NCBI RefSeq assembly: GCF_029968035.1
Contig: NZ_JASCIQ010000008.1
Location: forward strand, 124,001-188,000
Source: Streptomyces cavernicola
GTDB taxonomy: Bacteria; Actinomycetota; Actinomycetes; Streptomycetales; Streptomycetaceae
Length of the DNA stretch: 64,000 bases
Direction: 5' to 3'
The position numbers and the translations under genes were made by a program. Of this stretch, positions 34,338 through 43,654 are shown piece after piece. The stretch's first letter is position 1. Each line of letters starts with the position of its first letter. The notes beneath the pieces are model-generated. The model saw only the letters and a program-made list of their open reading frames with translations, was not told where the DNA came from and searched no databases.

Positions 34338-35078
34338 GTGAGTCGCCGTACTGTTCGCACGGGAATCCCGGCCCTGCTCACGGCCGGGGCGGTCGCCGGA
34401 GTGCTCGCTCTCTCCGGCTGCGACGGCGACTCGGGCGAAGGCGCCCGGCCCACCGTGACCGAAACCGTCACAACCGCGCCGACGACACCCGACGCAGGCC
34501 CGTCGCCCCCGGAACGCACCACCCCCGCACCCTCGGCTCCGGAGCCCACCACACCCGCGCCACCTCCGCCTCCACCGCCGCCTCAGCCGCCGCCACCGCA
34601 CTCGGCCGAGCCGACGCTCGACTCGGAGGGTGTCGTGCTCGCGTACTTCGCCGCGATCAACGTGCAGGACTACCGGCGCGCGTGGGACCTCGGCGGCAGG
34701 AACCTCGCCGAGTCCTACACCGCCTTCGTCGACGGCTTCGCCACCACCGCTCACGACGACGTCCGCATCCTCGGATCCGACGGCTCGACCGTGTCGATCA
34801 GGCTGGAGGCCACGCAGACGGACGGCTCGGTGAAGGTGTTCGAGGGGACGTACGACGTACGGGGCGGGGTGATCGTAGGGGCCGACGTGCACGAGGTGCC
34901 GGGCGCGGAGCCGGGGCCGGGCTCGCCGTCCCCGTACTACCCGAACTGCGATGCCGCCCGGTCCGACGGCGCTGCGCCCCTGCTCGAAGGCCGGCCGGGG
35001 TACGCGCCGCACCTCGACCGGGACGACGACGGCGTGGCCTGCGAACCGTATGTGGACTACGAGCCGTCCGAGCCGTGA
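34338..35078 (+). CDS. Lipoprotein with Pro-rich linker and C-terminal excalibur domain
   Basis: A 246-residue lipoprotein. The signal ends LALSGCDGD, followed by about 70 residues of Thr/Pro linker including a run of Pro, then a small alpha-beta domain (LDSEGVVLAYFAAINVQDYR, about 95-180) resembling NTF2/SnoaL-like sensor folds. The tail is an excalibur calcium-binding motif: YYPNCDAARSDGAAPL then LDRDDDGVACEPY, with the DxDxDG loop and two Cys. I chose GTG 34338 because GAGGTGG lies six bases upstream; GTG 34314 is too close to its ribosome site. It is likely anchored outside the membrane and spans into the wall. Confidence 0.85.
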   Translation: MSRRTVRTGIPALLTAGAVAGVLALSGCDGDSGEGARPTVTETVTTAPTTPDAGPSPPERTTPAPSAPEPTTPAPPPPPPPPQPPPPHSAEPTLDSEGVVLAYFAAINVQDYRRAWDLGGRNLAESYTAFVDGFATTAHDDVRILGSDGSTVSIRLEATQTDGSVKVFEGTYDVRGGVIVGADVHEVPGAEPGPGSPSPYYPNCDAARSDGAAPLLEGRPGYAPHLDRDDDGVACEPYVDYEPSEP

Positions 35079-35102
35079 GCCGCCGTACGCGGCCGCACGC
35101 GA

Positions 35103-35129
35103 GAGGGCCAGGCGAGCTGCCCGGCCCTC
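35103..35129. terminator. Hairpin between convergent genes
   Basis: GAGGGCC and GGCCCTC pair around a 13-base loop between the excalibur lipoprotein and the SapA-like gene. Confidence 0.5.
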
Positions 35130-35142
35130 CGAGGTGCGGTGG

Positions 35143-35592
35143 TCAGCGGACGGTGGTGACCCGCTGTTCCTTCAGCGCGGCGCAGTTGGAGCCGGTCACC
35201 TGCACGTACACGTTGCCGATGCTGCCGCCCCAGTCGACGCAGTGGGCCTTGCCGTAGACGTAGACGGGGCCCGCGTACGAGGTGTAGGCCCCGTAGTCGT
35301 CGGCCCACTCGCCGGTGTCGGGGACGTAGATCCAGGACGACATGTCCATCGCGGTGCCCGGGTTGCTGCGGATGGTGACGACGCAGTTCTTGCCGTTCGT
35401 CGCGTTGTACGTCAGGTACACGGTGCCCCGCGTGCCGATCGGGGCCGAGTTGACGGTCTTGTAGCTGCTGCCGCAGACCTTCTGCGGCGTGGTGTTGGGC
35501 GCGGCGGAGGCGGGAGTCGCCAGCGCCGTCGAACCTCCCATCGCCAGGGCCGCCAGGGCTGAGACGGTCAGGACAGGTCGGCTGAATCGCAT
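35143..35592 (-). CDS. Secreted SapA (spore-associated protein A)-like protein
   Basis: A 149-residue exported protein: signal peptide to ATPASA, then a mature part with VCGSSYKTVNSAPIGTRGTV, YLTYNATNGKNCVVTIRSNP and DDYGAYTSYAGPVYVYGKAH, which matches the SapA-like family of Streptomyces. Four Cys could form two disulfides. ATG 35592 follows GGGGGG; the family is abundant on spores or in the medium but its function is unknown. It stands alone between the excalibur lipoprotein and the polytopic protein. Confidence 0.82.
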   Translation of the reverse strand: MRFSRPVLTVSALAALAMGGSTALATPASAAPNTTPQKVCGSSYKTVNSAPIGTRGTVYLTYNATNGKNCVVTIRSNPGTAMDMSSWIYVPDTGEWADDYGAYTSYAGPVYVYGKAHCVDWGGSIGNVYVQVTGSNCAALKEQRVTTVR

Positions 35593-35754
35593 ATTTCCCC
35601 CCATATCGCAGTTCGAGCGGTCTGCTCGCACTTGGTAGGACCCACCACACATCTGAATGGTTGTGCCCGTCTCCATGACCGCTTCGGCTAACTGGGCGCG
35701 CCCTTCGGCGAGTTGGCCGGGTGCAGGTGCACCGGAGGCTGCTCGGGCTCAGGC

Positions 35755-37122
35755 TCAGGCAAGGAGCAGTGCCAGGCCGCCCAGGGTGTACGCCACCATC
35801 AGGCACAGGAGCGGCAGTTGGCCCGCCACGGCCCGGCCCGGCGGCAAGAGGCGGACCGAGCGGTCGTGTGCGGCGATCACGCCCAGGACGTGTCCCGCCA
35901 CGATGGCGAGGACCTGGAGGGCGGCGAGACCGCCCGGATCCAGCGGGGGTTCGGGCGCGGCCGCGTTGTCAGTGCCGGATGCCACTATGACAGTGCGTGG
36001 CCCTTCGACGACGAGGAGTGTGAAGTAGTGGGCGATGAGATAGCCGAGGGCGATCGGGACGAGTGAGTGGGCGAACGCCGCGAGGGGGTGCGGCAGTTGT
36101 CCCGAGATGAGGCGCGTCGCGCCCGCGCACAGGGCATAGAGCGCGGCGACGAGTGCGACGGCGCCGAGCAGACCGAGAGTCGACGTGGGGGTGCGGCCGA
36201 GGGGTGACGTCTGGACGGTGTCGATCCAGGAGGGCGTGCCGGAGAAACCGTCGTAGGCGGTCGAGCCGAGCAGCACGCAGACGGTGGCGACGAGACCGGG
36301 GGCGGCCGGGGTCGCGTCGAGACCGTGCAGGGGATTGCGCAGGACGAGCCGGCCGTCAACGCGGCGGCCGAACGGGGAGAGGCGGGCGAGGAGCGTCGAG
36401 TACGCCTCGAAGGCGTCACCGTCGGCGAACCAGCGATCGCCGTGGCGGGCGGCCGCGGCGAGTTGGGCGGCGGCATAGACGGCGAGGGAGACCAGCAAGG
36501 TGGTGGTGGACGCGGGCTCCGTGGCGGCGAGTTCCAGCCACGTGAAGGCGAACAGCCCTGCGGCGGCCGGCCACATGCCCAGGCGCGCGGGCAGCGGGCG
36601 ACCGGCGGCGGGGTCGCGGCGGACGGCACGGCAGGCCAGGGCGTGCACCGTGCGCAGCGGGTTGAGCATGCGCCATACGGGACCGAGGAGGAGGGACGCG
36701 GGGACGAGGCCCACCCAGAAGAGGACGTAGACGGTGCCGGGGGCCGGATTGCGGTCCGGGTCGTCCGGGCCGAGGAGGAGGTGCAGGACCACGAACAGGG
36801 CGGCGGCCAGGCCGAGTCCACGCAGGGCGGCACGGGTGACGTGGGCGTCGGCGAGCGCCTGCACGGCGGCGGGCAGGGCCAGACCCGAGCGGTCGCCCCG
36901 GAATCGGGAGGCCGACCAGAGCAGACCCAGCGCGAGGAAGGAGACGAAGAGGGCGGCGAACGCACCTGCGAAGGCGTAGAAGGGGGAGATGGGCAGATCA
37001 TGCTGCGAGCCGATGCCGTGGGCGAGTTGAAGGAACCCGGGGCGGGGGGCTGGGGCGTCGGGCAGGTGGGCGAGCTCGCCGACGCCCGAGGGTGGCGTCG
37101 GTAGCGGCAGCGGTTTCGTCAT
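35755..37122 (-). CDS. Polytopic membrane protein of the beta-helix/cupredoxin unit
   Basis: A 455-residue protein with about ten hydrophobic segments and the loop WRMLNPLRTVHALACRAVRR near residue 155. The central soluble loop contains DAFEAYSTLLARLSPFGRR. Proteins of this type are sometimes labelled fenitrothion hydrolase in actinobacterial annotations (from memory, weak). It overlaps the cupredoxin-like lipoprotein gene by four bases and is the last of three coupled genes. No transporter signature or catalytic residue is evident. A role as membrane partner of the two exported proteins is inferred from coupling alone. Confidence 0.75.
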   Translation of the reverse strand: MTKPLPLPTPPSGVGELAHLPDAPAPRPGFLQLAHGIGSQHDLPISPFYAFAGAFAALFVSFLALGLLWSASRFRGDRSGLALPAAVQALADAHVTRAALRGLGLAAALFVVLHLLLGPDDPDRNPAPGTVYVLFWVGLVPASLLLGPVWRMLNPLRTVHALACRAVRRDPAAGRPLPARLGMWPAAAGLFAFTWLELAATEPASTTTLLVSLAVYAAAQLAAAARHGDRWFADGDAFEAYSTLLARLSPFGRRVDGRLVLRNPLHGLDATPAAPGLVATVCVLLGSTAYDGFSGTPSWIDTVQTSPLGRTPTSTLGLLGAVALVAALYALCAGATRLISGQLPHPLAAFAHSLVPIALGYLIAHYFTLLVVEGPRTVIVASGTDNAAAPEPPLDPGGLAALQVLAIVAGHVLGVIAAHDRSVRLLPPGRAVAGQLPLLCLMVAYTLGGLALLLA

Positions 37123-38054
37123 CGGACGACGAGTTGGGTCAGGACCAGGCCCGAGTCATGGGTCTCGACCTCGAACAGGCCGGTGCGGTCGGCGCTGAAG
37201 GTCAAGGTGACGGGCTTGCCCGCCGGGAGCTCGGCCTCCTTGTCGTAGCCGTGCACATGCAAGGTGTCGGCCCGGTCGCTGGTCACCTTCAGGCGGACGC
37301 GCTCACCCCGCTTCAACTCGACGCGGTCCGGCGGGGGTTGGACCCTTCCGTCGGCGATGGCGATCGCGACGGTACGGGCGGCGTCCGAGCCCTCGTTCCC
37401 GTCCCGCCCCTCGCTCTTGCCCGAGCCCTCGTTCCCGTCGGAGCCCTCGTTCCACTCCGGGTGCTCGTGCCCTGCGCCTCCGTTCGACGCCCTGAGCCGG
37501 ATGGTGGCTTCGATCGGCTTGCCGTCGACCGCCCACACCGTGTGGTCGTCGGCGTACAGGCGGACGGTGAGCCGGTGGCTGCCGCGCGGTACGAGGCTGC
37601 CCGGAAGGTGGAACCAACTGCCGTAGACCCGGGCGACCTTGCGGTCGTCCAGATACAGGTGGGCGTGCCCACGGCCCGGAAGGGCCGCGCCGCCCACGCT
37701 GTCCGGGGTGAAGCGGAAGTTCCGTGGAGAGAGGTGGACGTTCCAGCCGTCCTCCGAGTCGGTGCGTGCGGCGAGGGCGACCTCGGGGGCGCCCTCGTCG
37801 TCGACCTGCCGGAAGCGGTGGCCGTCGTCGTCCCTGGCGGCGAGCAGCTCGCCCGCCGAACCCGAGGCCTGCTCATGGCTGGTGCCCGGCTTGTGGTGGG
37901 TGGTGGGCCGCCCGCCGCAGCCGCCCAGCGCGCCGAGGACGAGGGCGAGTACCGCGGCGACCAGCACCACGGAGGGACGGGTCGCCCGACCGCTCGTGGA
38001 TCTGGGCGTGTGCGTGGACCTGGGCGTGTGCGTGTGCCTGCACGTCGTCGTCAT
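37119..38054 (-). CDS. Lipoprotein with cupredoxin-like C-terminal domain
   Basis: A 311-residue lipoprotein. A His/Thr/Arg-rich N-terminus (TTTCRHTHTPRSTHTPRS) precedes the helix and lipobox LGALGGCGG. Residues about 100-190 contain VHLSPRNFRFTPDSVGG and GRGHAHLYLDDRKVARVYG, a cupredoxin-like or CbiK-like beta unit with His. After an Asp/Gly/Glu repeat (EGSDGNEGSGKSEG) the last 80 residues form a second beta sandwich, VKLKRGERVRLKVTSDRAD-like with LHVHGYDKEAELPAGKP, the pattern of copper-binding cupredoxin domains. ATG 38054 overlaps the upstream stop. It could carry copper or shield a metal site for the beta-helix partner. Confidence 0.78.
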   Translation of the reverse strand: MTTTCRHTHTPRSTHTPRSTSGRATRPSVVLVAAVLALVLGALGGCGGRPTTHHKPGTSHEQASGSAGELLAARDDDGHRFRQVDDEGAPEVALAARTDSEDGWNVHLSPRNFRFTPDSVGGAALPGRGHAHLYLDDRKVARVYGSWFHLPGSLVPRGSHRLTVRLYADDHTVWAVDGKPIEATIRLRASNGGAGHEHPEWNEGSDGNEGSGKSEGRDGNEGSDAARTVAIAIADGRVQPPPDRVELKRGERVRLKVTSDRADTLHVHGYDKEAELPAGKPVTLTFSADRTGLFEVETHDSGLVLTQLVVR

Positions 38055-40132
38055 GCCGATGCCCCCGCCCCGGCGTCCGCCACCGCCCCCGCACTCCGCG
38101 AAGGTTCCCGTTCCGACGAGTCGGCGTCCGCGCCCGCACCGCCCCGGCCGGCCGCCGCGATCACCGCCCACAACACCCAGACCACGCCGAGCAGTCCACG
38201 GATCCAGGCCGGACCCAGCGGGATCCACGGGAGCATCACGACGGCCTTGTCGAAGGCGTCGAGGAGCGTCAGGGCGCCGAGTGCGACCGTCGTCCAGGCG
38301 AACACCGGGCGCGTACGCCGCAGAGCGAGGCCGAGCCCGGTCCACCAGGCCGCGAGGAAGAGGAGGGCGAGGGCGGGGACGTACGAAGAGGAGAGCGTCG
38401 TCGTCGCGCCCGCCACGTCCAGGGCGAGACCCACCGCGCCGAGTGCCGAGGCCACCGTGGCGAGGCGGACGTGGCGGAGCCTGCGCCACCACAGCACTCC
38501 CCCGACGAGCGCCAGGACCACCGCGCCGGCCAGGGCGATCTGCACCTCGACGCGTTCGAGGCCGCGCGCCCCGTACCAGTCGCAGCCCGCGGGCAGTCGG
38601 CGCGCCTGCACGTTGTAGTCGGCGCAGACGAGGAGTTGGGCAAGCTTGACCGGCTCGCCGGCGAGGCGGTCGGAGCCGCCGGAGACGTCCCCGCGGCGGG
38701 GGCCGCAGGCGGGCAGGGTGCGCGGCGAGGAGGCGCCGGCGTCGGCCTGCCAGCAGTTCGCCTCGCCCTGGCCGTCCCACCAGACGTCGGCGGCGTTGGG
38801 CCGGGAGCGGCCCTGCGGGTCCTTGCCGAGCACATTGGCGGCGTACCGGTTGTGGTGCGAGGTGTCGGTCTGCTTGGCCCAGGCCTCCTCGCCCCGGATG
38901 AATGCGGGCACCGCGTTCAGGTAGAACGCGGCGCGGTCGTGGCCGTACACCCAGTTCTTCTCGTAGAGGTTCCAGTTGCCGCCCGCGGTGATGATGCCGG
39001 TGCCGGGCGGCATGGAGATCTGCGGGCAGACCACGCCGTCCTCGTAGCCGCGCTCGACGGGCGGCTTGGCGCAGGTGCCGTCGGCGACGTTCCGGTAGTA
39101 GTCCTCGTTGTTGTCGTGGATGCGGTTGCGCTCGAACCGGGCGTGGTTCTGCGGGAGTCCGGGGTGGCCGGGGAAGGCGGAGTCCATGGAGGCGCCGCCC
39201 ATGTTGTGGTCGAACTCGTTGTCGTGGACCCACACGGAGTCGCCCGCCGTGCCCGAGTAGCCGACCATGTTGTGGTGGCTGCGGCAGCCGGTGATCTCGA
39301 TGGAGTAGCGGGGCACGTCGTAGCCGCGGCCGTCGTTGATGTTCGAGGCGCTGCCCGGGTAGATGCCGGAGTCGCCGTTGCCGTAGGACTCGCAGTTCTT
39401 GTAGAGGCCGTGGTCGCTGGCGAAGGTGAGGAAGCCGTACTCGTCGTTCCAGCGGGTCAGTACGTCGTCGATGACGAAGCCGTCGGCCGCGAGGACGTAG
39501 AGGGAGTTGAAGGTGGTGCGCTGGGCGGTGAAGTTCCTGAAGTAGATCCCGTCGCTGCCGTCCGCGCGGATCGCGTTGAGTTTCTGGTACTTGGCGTCGA
39601 CGACGACGTCCGAGCGGGTCGCTCCGGTGCCCTCGATCTGCAGGTTCTTCTTGCCGAGGACGGCGACGAGGTTCTGGTTGTGCGGGCACCGCTGCTGCTG
39701 GGCGTACGACAGGATCTGGTAACCGAGTGCGGAATCGGGGGCCTTGAGACGTGCGCAGCCGCCCTTCGGCTTCGGCTGGGAGGGCTCCTCCTCGTACAGG
39801 CCGGGCAGGATCGCGATGTTCATGCCCGGCTCGTCGACGGCGTCGACGGCTTCCTGGAGGTGCCGGTAGCCCTCGTCCTGGCAGCGGTCGAAGAGCTTCA
39901 GGTTGCGCTCGCGCAGGCCCTTCGGGAAGGCGGACGTGCGGCGCTCGAAGTCGGCCCGGTCGGTCTTGCAGACGAGCAGGTCCGGTCTGCCCGTGCGGTA
40001 CTCGGGCACGCTGCCCGAGCCGTCGGGGAAGGTGACGGGCCGCTCCTCGTGCGCCAGGGCCGTCGGGGCTGCGGCGAGGAGCGCGGCGGCGAGCGCCAGG
40101 AGCACGGCGAGGAACCTGCGGGTCCAGGACAT
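38051..40132 (-). CDS. Exported right-handed beta-helix protein with C-terminal membrane anchor
   Basis: A 693-residue protein. A signal peptide (FLAVLLALAAALLAAAPTAL) leads to a region with LQEAVDAVDEPGMNIAILPG, the start of NosD/pectate-lyase-like parallel beta-helices. Repeats rich in Asn, Gly and His follow (about 140-430): YGFLTFASDHGLYKNCESYG, ITGCRSHHNMVGYSG, VWVHDNEFDHNMGGASM. After about residue 530 there are four to five membrane helices. The helix domain would face outside. ATG 40132 is chosen for the signal peptide; a start at 40180 is possible. It is first in a coupled three-gene unit. Carbohydrate- or copper-site-related functions are known for such folds; neither is proven here. 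Confidence 0.85.
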   Translation of the reverse strand: MSWTRRFLAVLLALAAALLAAAPTALAHEERPVTFPDGSGSVPEYRTGRPDLLVCKTDRADFERRTSAFPKGLRERNLKLFDRCQDEGYRHLQEAVDAVDEPGMNIAILPGLYEEEPSQPKPKGGCARLKAPDSALGYQILSYAQQQRCPHNQNLVAVLGKKNLQIEGTGATRSDVVVDAKYQKLNAIRADGSDGIYFRNFTAQRTTFNSLYVLAADGFVIDDVLTRWNDEYGFLTFASDHGLYKNCESYGNGDSGIYPGSASNINDGRGYDVPRYSIEITGCRSHHNMVGYSGTAGDSVWVHDNEFDHNMGGASMDSAFPGHPGLPQNHARFERNRIHDNNEDYYRNVADGTCAKPPVERGYEDGVVCPQISMPPGTGIITAGGNWNLYEKNWVYGHDRAAFYLNAVPAFIRGEEAWAKQTDTSHHNRYAANVLGKDPQGRSRPNAADVWWDGQGEANCWQADAGASSPRTLPACGPRRGDVSGGSDRLAGEPVKLAQLLVCADYNVQARRLPAGCDWYGARGLERVEVQIALAGAVVLALVGGVLWWRRLRHVRLATVASALGAVGLALDVAGATTTLSSSYVPALALLFLAAWWTGLGLALRRTRPVFAWTTVALGALTLLDAFDKAVVMLPWIPLGPAWIRGLLGVVWVLWAVIAAAGRGGAGADADSSEREPSRSAGAVADAGAGASA

Positions 40133-40217
40133 GCGCGAGAGAGTAGAGCAATGTTCATCTTTTTGGAGCCCCTGCGGCACCGGTTCTTCAGGAACCCGCC
40201 GCGGGCGGCGTAAAAGT

Positions 40218-40265
40218 GAAGTCGGGTGCCTGTAGGGGCAGTTGCTCCTCCAGGCACCCGACTTC
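40218..40265. terminator. Strong terminator after pyruvate carboxylase
   Basis: GAAGTCGGGTGCCTG and CAGGCACCCGACTTC are near-complete complements with an 18-base loop, just past the carboxylase stop on the minus strand. Confidence 0.75.
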
Positions 40266-40276
40266 CGGTGCGGGGA

Positions 40277-43200
40277 TCAGCGGATCAGGACCAGGAGGTC
40301 GCCCGCCTCCACCTGCTGGATCTCACCGATCGCGAGGCGGTCGACGGTGCCGCCGCGGGTCGCGGTGATGGTGGCCTCCATCTTCATCGCCTCGATGGTG
40401 GCGACGGTCTGCCCGGCCTCCACCGTGTCGCCCTCCGTCACCTGCAGGGTGACCACGCCCGCGAAGGGCGCCGCGACCTGGCGGTCGTCGTTCCGGTCCG
40501 CCTTCTCGGCGACCTTCACATCGGTGACGATGGAGGTGTCGCGTACCGGCACGGGCCTCAACTGGCCGTTGAGCGTGGCCAGTACGGTCCGGTAGCCGCG
40601 CTCGTCCGCCTCCGAGATCGCCTCCAGCTCGATGAGGAGGGTCACGCCCTGGCCGAGGGTGACGGTGTGCTCCGTCTCGGGTTCGAGGCCGTAGAAGAAG
40701 TCCTTGGTGTCGAGAACCGAGGTGTCGCCGTAGGCCTCGCGGTGGGTGTCGTACTCCTTCGTCGGGCCGGGGAACAGCAGCCTGTTGAGCGTGGCGCGGC
40801 GGTTCTTGGCGAGGCCGCCGCGGTCGTCCTCGGCGAGCCTGGCCGCCTCGGCGCGGGCGGGGCGGCCTTCGAGGGCGCGGGTTCTGAAGGGCTCGGGCCA
40901 GCCGCCCGGCGGGTCGCCGAGCTCGCCGCGGAGGAAGCCGATCACCGAGTCCGGCAGGTCGAACTTGGCCGGGTCGGTCTCGAAGTCGCTCGCCTCCACC
41001 CCGGCCCCGACGAGGTGCAGGGCGAGGTCGCCGACGACCTTGGAGGACGGGGTGACCTTCACGAGGCGGCCGAGCATCCGGTCGGCGTGCGCGTAGCAGT
41101 CCTCGATCAGTTCGAAGCGGTCGCCGAGGCCGAGCGCGATGGCCTGCTGGCGCAGGTTGGACAGCTGGCCGCCGGGGATCTCGTGGTGGTACACGCGCCC
41201 GGTGGGCGAGGCGAGCCCTGACTCGAAGGGCCCGTAGACCTTGCGGACGGCCTCCCAGTACGGCTCCAGGTCACCGACTGCCTGCAGGGACAGGCCTGTT
41301 GCGCGCTCGGTGTGGTCGGTGGCGGCGACCAGAGCCGACAGGGAGGGCTGGCTCGTGGTGCCCGCCATGGACGCCACGGCCGCGTCGACGGCGTCCACGC
41401 CCGCGTCGATCGCCGCGACGAGCGTGGCGAGCTGGCCGCCCGCCGTGTCGTGGGTGTGCAGGTGCACGGGCAGGTCGAAGCGCTCCCGCAGCGCGGTGAC
41501 GAGCTTCCTTGCGGCAGGCGGGCGGAGCAGTCCGGCCATGTCCTTGACGGCGAGGACGTGCGCCCCTGCCTCGACGATCTCCTCGGCGAGCCGCAGGTAG
41601 TAGTCGAGGGTGTAGAGCTGCTCGCCGGGGTCGCTGAGGTCGCCGGTGTAGCAGAGGGCGACCTCGGCGACGGCGGTGCCCGTGGCCCGTACGGCGTCGA
41701 TCGCGGGACGCATCTGCGCGACGTCATTGAGCGCGTCGAAGATACGGAAGATGTCCATGCCGGTCGCGGCGGCCTCGGCGACGAACGCGTCGGTCACCTC
41801 GGTCGGGTACGGGGTGTAGCCGACGGTGTTGCGGCCGCGAAGCAGCATCTGCGTACAGATGTTGGGCACTTCCTCGCGCAGCGCCGCGAGCCGCTCCCAC
41901 GGGTCCTCGGCGAGGAACCGCAGCGCCACGTCGTACGTCGCTCCGCCCCAGCACTCCAGGCTCAGCAGCTCGGGCGCCGAGCGGGCGACGTGCGGGGCGA
42001 CGGCGAGCAGGTCGCGGGTGCGGACACGGGTGGCGAGCAACGACTGGTGCGCGTCCCGGAACGTGGTGTCGGTGACCGACACCGCGCTCTGCCTACGCAG
42101 CTCGGCCGCGAACCCCTCGGGCCCGAGCTCGGCCAGGCGCTGGCGCGAGCCCGGCGGCGGGGTGGTGGTGAGGTCGACGGCCGGGAGCTTGACCCGGGGT
42201 TCGACGACGGCGGGCCGCGGCCCGTGCGGCTTGTTGACGGTGGTCTCGGCGAGGTAGTGCAGGATGCGGCTGCCCCGGTCGGCCGGCGGGCGGGACCGCA
42301 GCAGCTCCGGGCGCTCGTCGATGAAGCTCGTCGTGACGTCGCCCGCCTGGAAGTCCGGGTCGTCGAGGAGCGCGGCCAGGAACGGCAGGTTGGTGGAGAC
42401 GCCGCGGATCCGGAACTCGGCGATGGCCCGCCGCGCCCGGCCCGCGGCGGTCGCGAAGTCGTGGCCGTGGCAGGTCAGTTTCACCAGCATGGAGTCGAAG
42501 TGGGCGCTGACCTGCGCGCCGGTGTGCATGGTGCCGCCGTCGAGCCGGACGCCGGGACCGCCCGGCGAGCGGTACGCGGAGATCGTGCCGGTGTCGGGAC
42601 GGAAGCCGTTGGTGGGGTCCTCCGTGGTGATACGGCACTGCAGCGCGGCCCCGGAAAGCACGATGTCGGCCTGGGACAGGCCGAGTTCGGGCAGGGTCGC
42701 CCCGGCGGCGATGCGCAGCTGCGCCATCACCAGGTCCCGCCCCGTGACCTGCTCGGTCACCGTGTGCTCGACCTGGATACGGGGGTTCATCTCGATGAAG
42801 ACGTGGTGGCCGCGCTCGTCCACGAGGAACTCGACGGTGCCCGCGTTGACGTACCCGATGTGCCGGGCGAAGGCGACCGCGTCGGCGCAGATCCGCTCCC
42901 GCAGCCCCGGGTCGAGATTCGGGGCGGGGGCGATCTCGACGACCTTCTGGTGGCGGCGCTGCACCGAACAGTCCCGCTCGTAGAGGTGGACGACGTTGCC
43001 CTCGGCGTCGGCGAGGATCTGCACCTCGATGTGGCGGGGGTTGATGACCGCCTGCTCCAGGAAGACCGTCGGGTCGCCGAAGGCTGACTCGGCCTCCCGC
43101 ATCGCCGCCTCGATGGCGTCGCGCAGCTCACCGGAGGTGGCGACCCGGCGCATGCCGCGCCCGCCGCCGCCCGCGACGGCCTTCACGAACAGCGGGAACC

Positions 43201-43654
43201 CGACGTCCTCGGCACCGGCGAGCAGCGCCTCGACGTCCGTCGACGGCGGCGAGGAGGCGAGCACGGGCACACCGGCCTCGCGCGCGGCGGCGACCGCGCG
43301 CGACTTGTTGCCGGTCAGGTTCAGGACGTCCGCGGGCGGGCCGACGAAGGTGATGCCCGCATCGGCGCAGGCCGCGGCCAGGTGCGGGTTCTCCGAGAGG
43401 AAGCCGTAGCCCGGGTAGACCGCGTCCGCGTCGGCCTGCCGGGCGGCCTTGATCACCTCGTCGACCGACAGGTACGCCCGTACGGGGTGGCCGCGCTCGC
43501 CGATCAGATACGACTCGTCCGCCTTCGCCCGGTGCAGCGAGTTGCGGTCTTCGTGCGGGAAGACCGCGACCGTGGAGACACCGAGCTCGAACGCGGCCCG
43601 GAACGCCCGGATCGCGATCTCGCCACGGTTGGCCACGAGAACTTTGGTGAACAT
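40277..43654 (-). CDS. pyc: Pyruvate carboxylase
   Basis: A 1125-residue single-chain pyruvate carboxylase that makes oxaloacetate from pyruvate, bicarbonate and ATP to refill the citrate cycle. Domains in order: biotin carboxylase (1-455) with FTKVLVANRGEIAIRAFRA, the ATP-grasp loop AGGGGRGMRRV and EMNPRIQVEHTVTEQVTG; carboxyltransferase (about 530-810) with TDTTFRDAHQSLLATRVRT and metal His residues in LHTHDTAGG; the PYC/OADA linker domain; and a biotinyl domain with biotinyl Lys1091 in IEAMKMEATI. The length is normal. ATG 43654 follows GAGGAG. It stands alone, with a terminator 3'. Nothing is degenerate. Confidence 0.97.
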   Translation of the reverse strand: MFTKVLVANRGEIAIRAFRAAFELGVSTVAVFPHEDRNSLHRAKADESYLIGERGHPVRAYLSVDEVIKAARQADADAVYPGYGFLSENPHLAAACADAGITFVGPPADVLNLTGNKSRAVAAAREAGVPVLASSPPSTDVEALLAGAEDVGFPLFVKAVAGGGGRGMRRVATSGELRDAIEAAMREAESAFGDPTVFLEQAVINPRHIEVQILADAEGNVVHLYERDCSVQRRHQKVVEIAPAPNLDPGLRERICADAVAFARHIGYVNAGTVEFLVDERGHHVFIEMNPRIQVEHTVTEQVTGRDLVMAQLRIAAGATLPELGLSQADIVLSGAALQCRITTEDPTNGFRPDTGTISAYRSPGGPGVRLDGGTMHTGAQVSAHFDSMLVKLTCHGHDFATAAGRARRAIAEFRIRGVSTNLPFLAALLDDPDFQAGDVTTSFIDERPELLRSRPPADRGSRILHYLAETTVNKPHGPRPAVVEPRVKLPAVDLTTTPPPGSRQRLAELGPEGFAAELRRQSAVSVTDTTFRDAHQSLLATRVRTRDLLAVAPHVARSAPELLSLECWGGATYDVALRFLAEDPWERLAALREEVPNICTQMLLRGRNTVGYTPYPTEVTDAFVAEAAATGMDIFRIFDALNDVAQMRPAIDAVRATGTAVAEVALCYTGDLSDPGEQLYTLDYYLRLAEEIVEAGAHVLAVKDMAGLLRPPAARKLVTALRERFDLPVHLHTHDTAGGQLATLVAAIDAGVDAVDAAVASMAGTTSQPSLSALVAATDHTERATGLSLQAVGDLEPYWEAVRKVYGPFESGLASPTGRVYHHEIPGGQLSNLRQQAIALGLGDRFELIEDCYAHADRMLGRLVKVTPSSKVVGDLALHLVGAGVEASDFETDPAKFDLPDSVIGFLRGELGDPPGGWPEPFRTRALEGRPARAEAARLAEDDRGGLAKNRRATLNRLLFPGPTKEYDTHREAYGDTSVLDTKDFFYGLEPETEHTVTLGQGVTLLIELEAISEADERGYRTVLATLNGQLRPVPVRDTSIVTDVKVAEKADRNDDRQVAAPFAGVVTLQVTEGDTVEAGQTVATIEAMKMEATITATRGGTVDRLAIGEIQQVEAGDLLVLIR

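Noticed and set aside
30363..35012. A 1549-codon minus-strand open frame across five plus-strand genes
   Set aside because: High GC removes stops in antisense; its product is low-complexity and the plus-strand genes carry clear family motifs.
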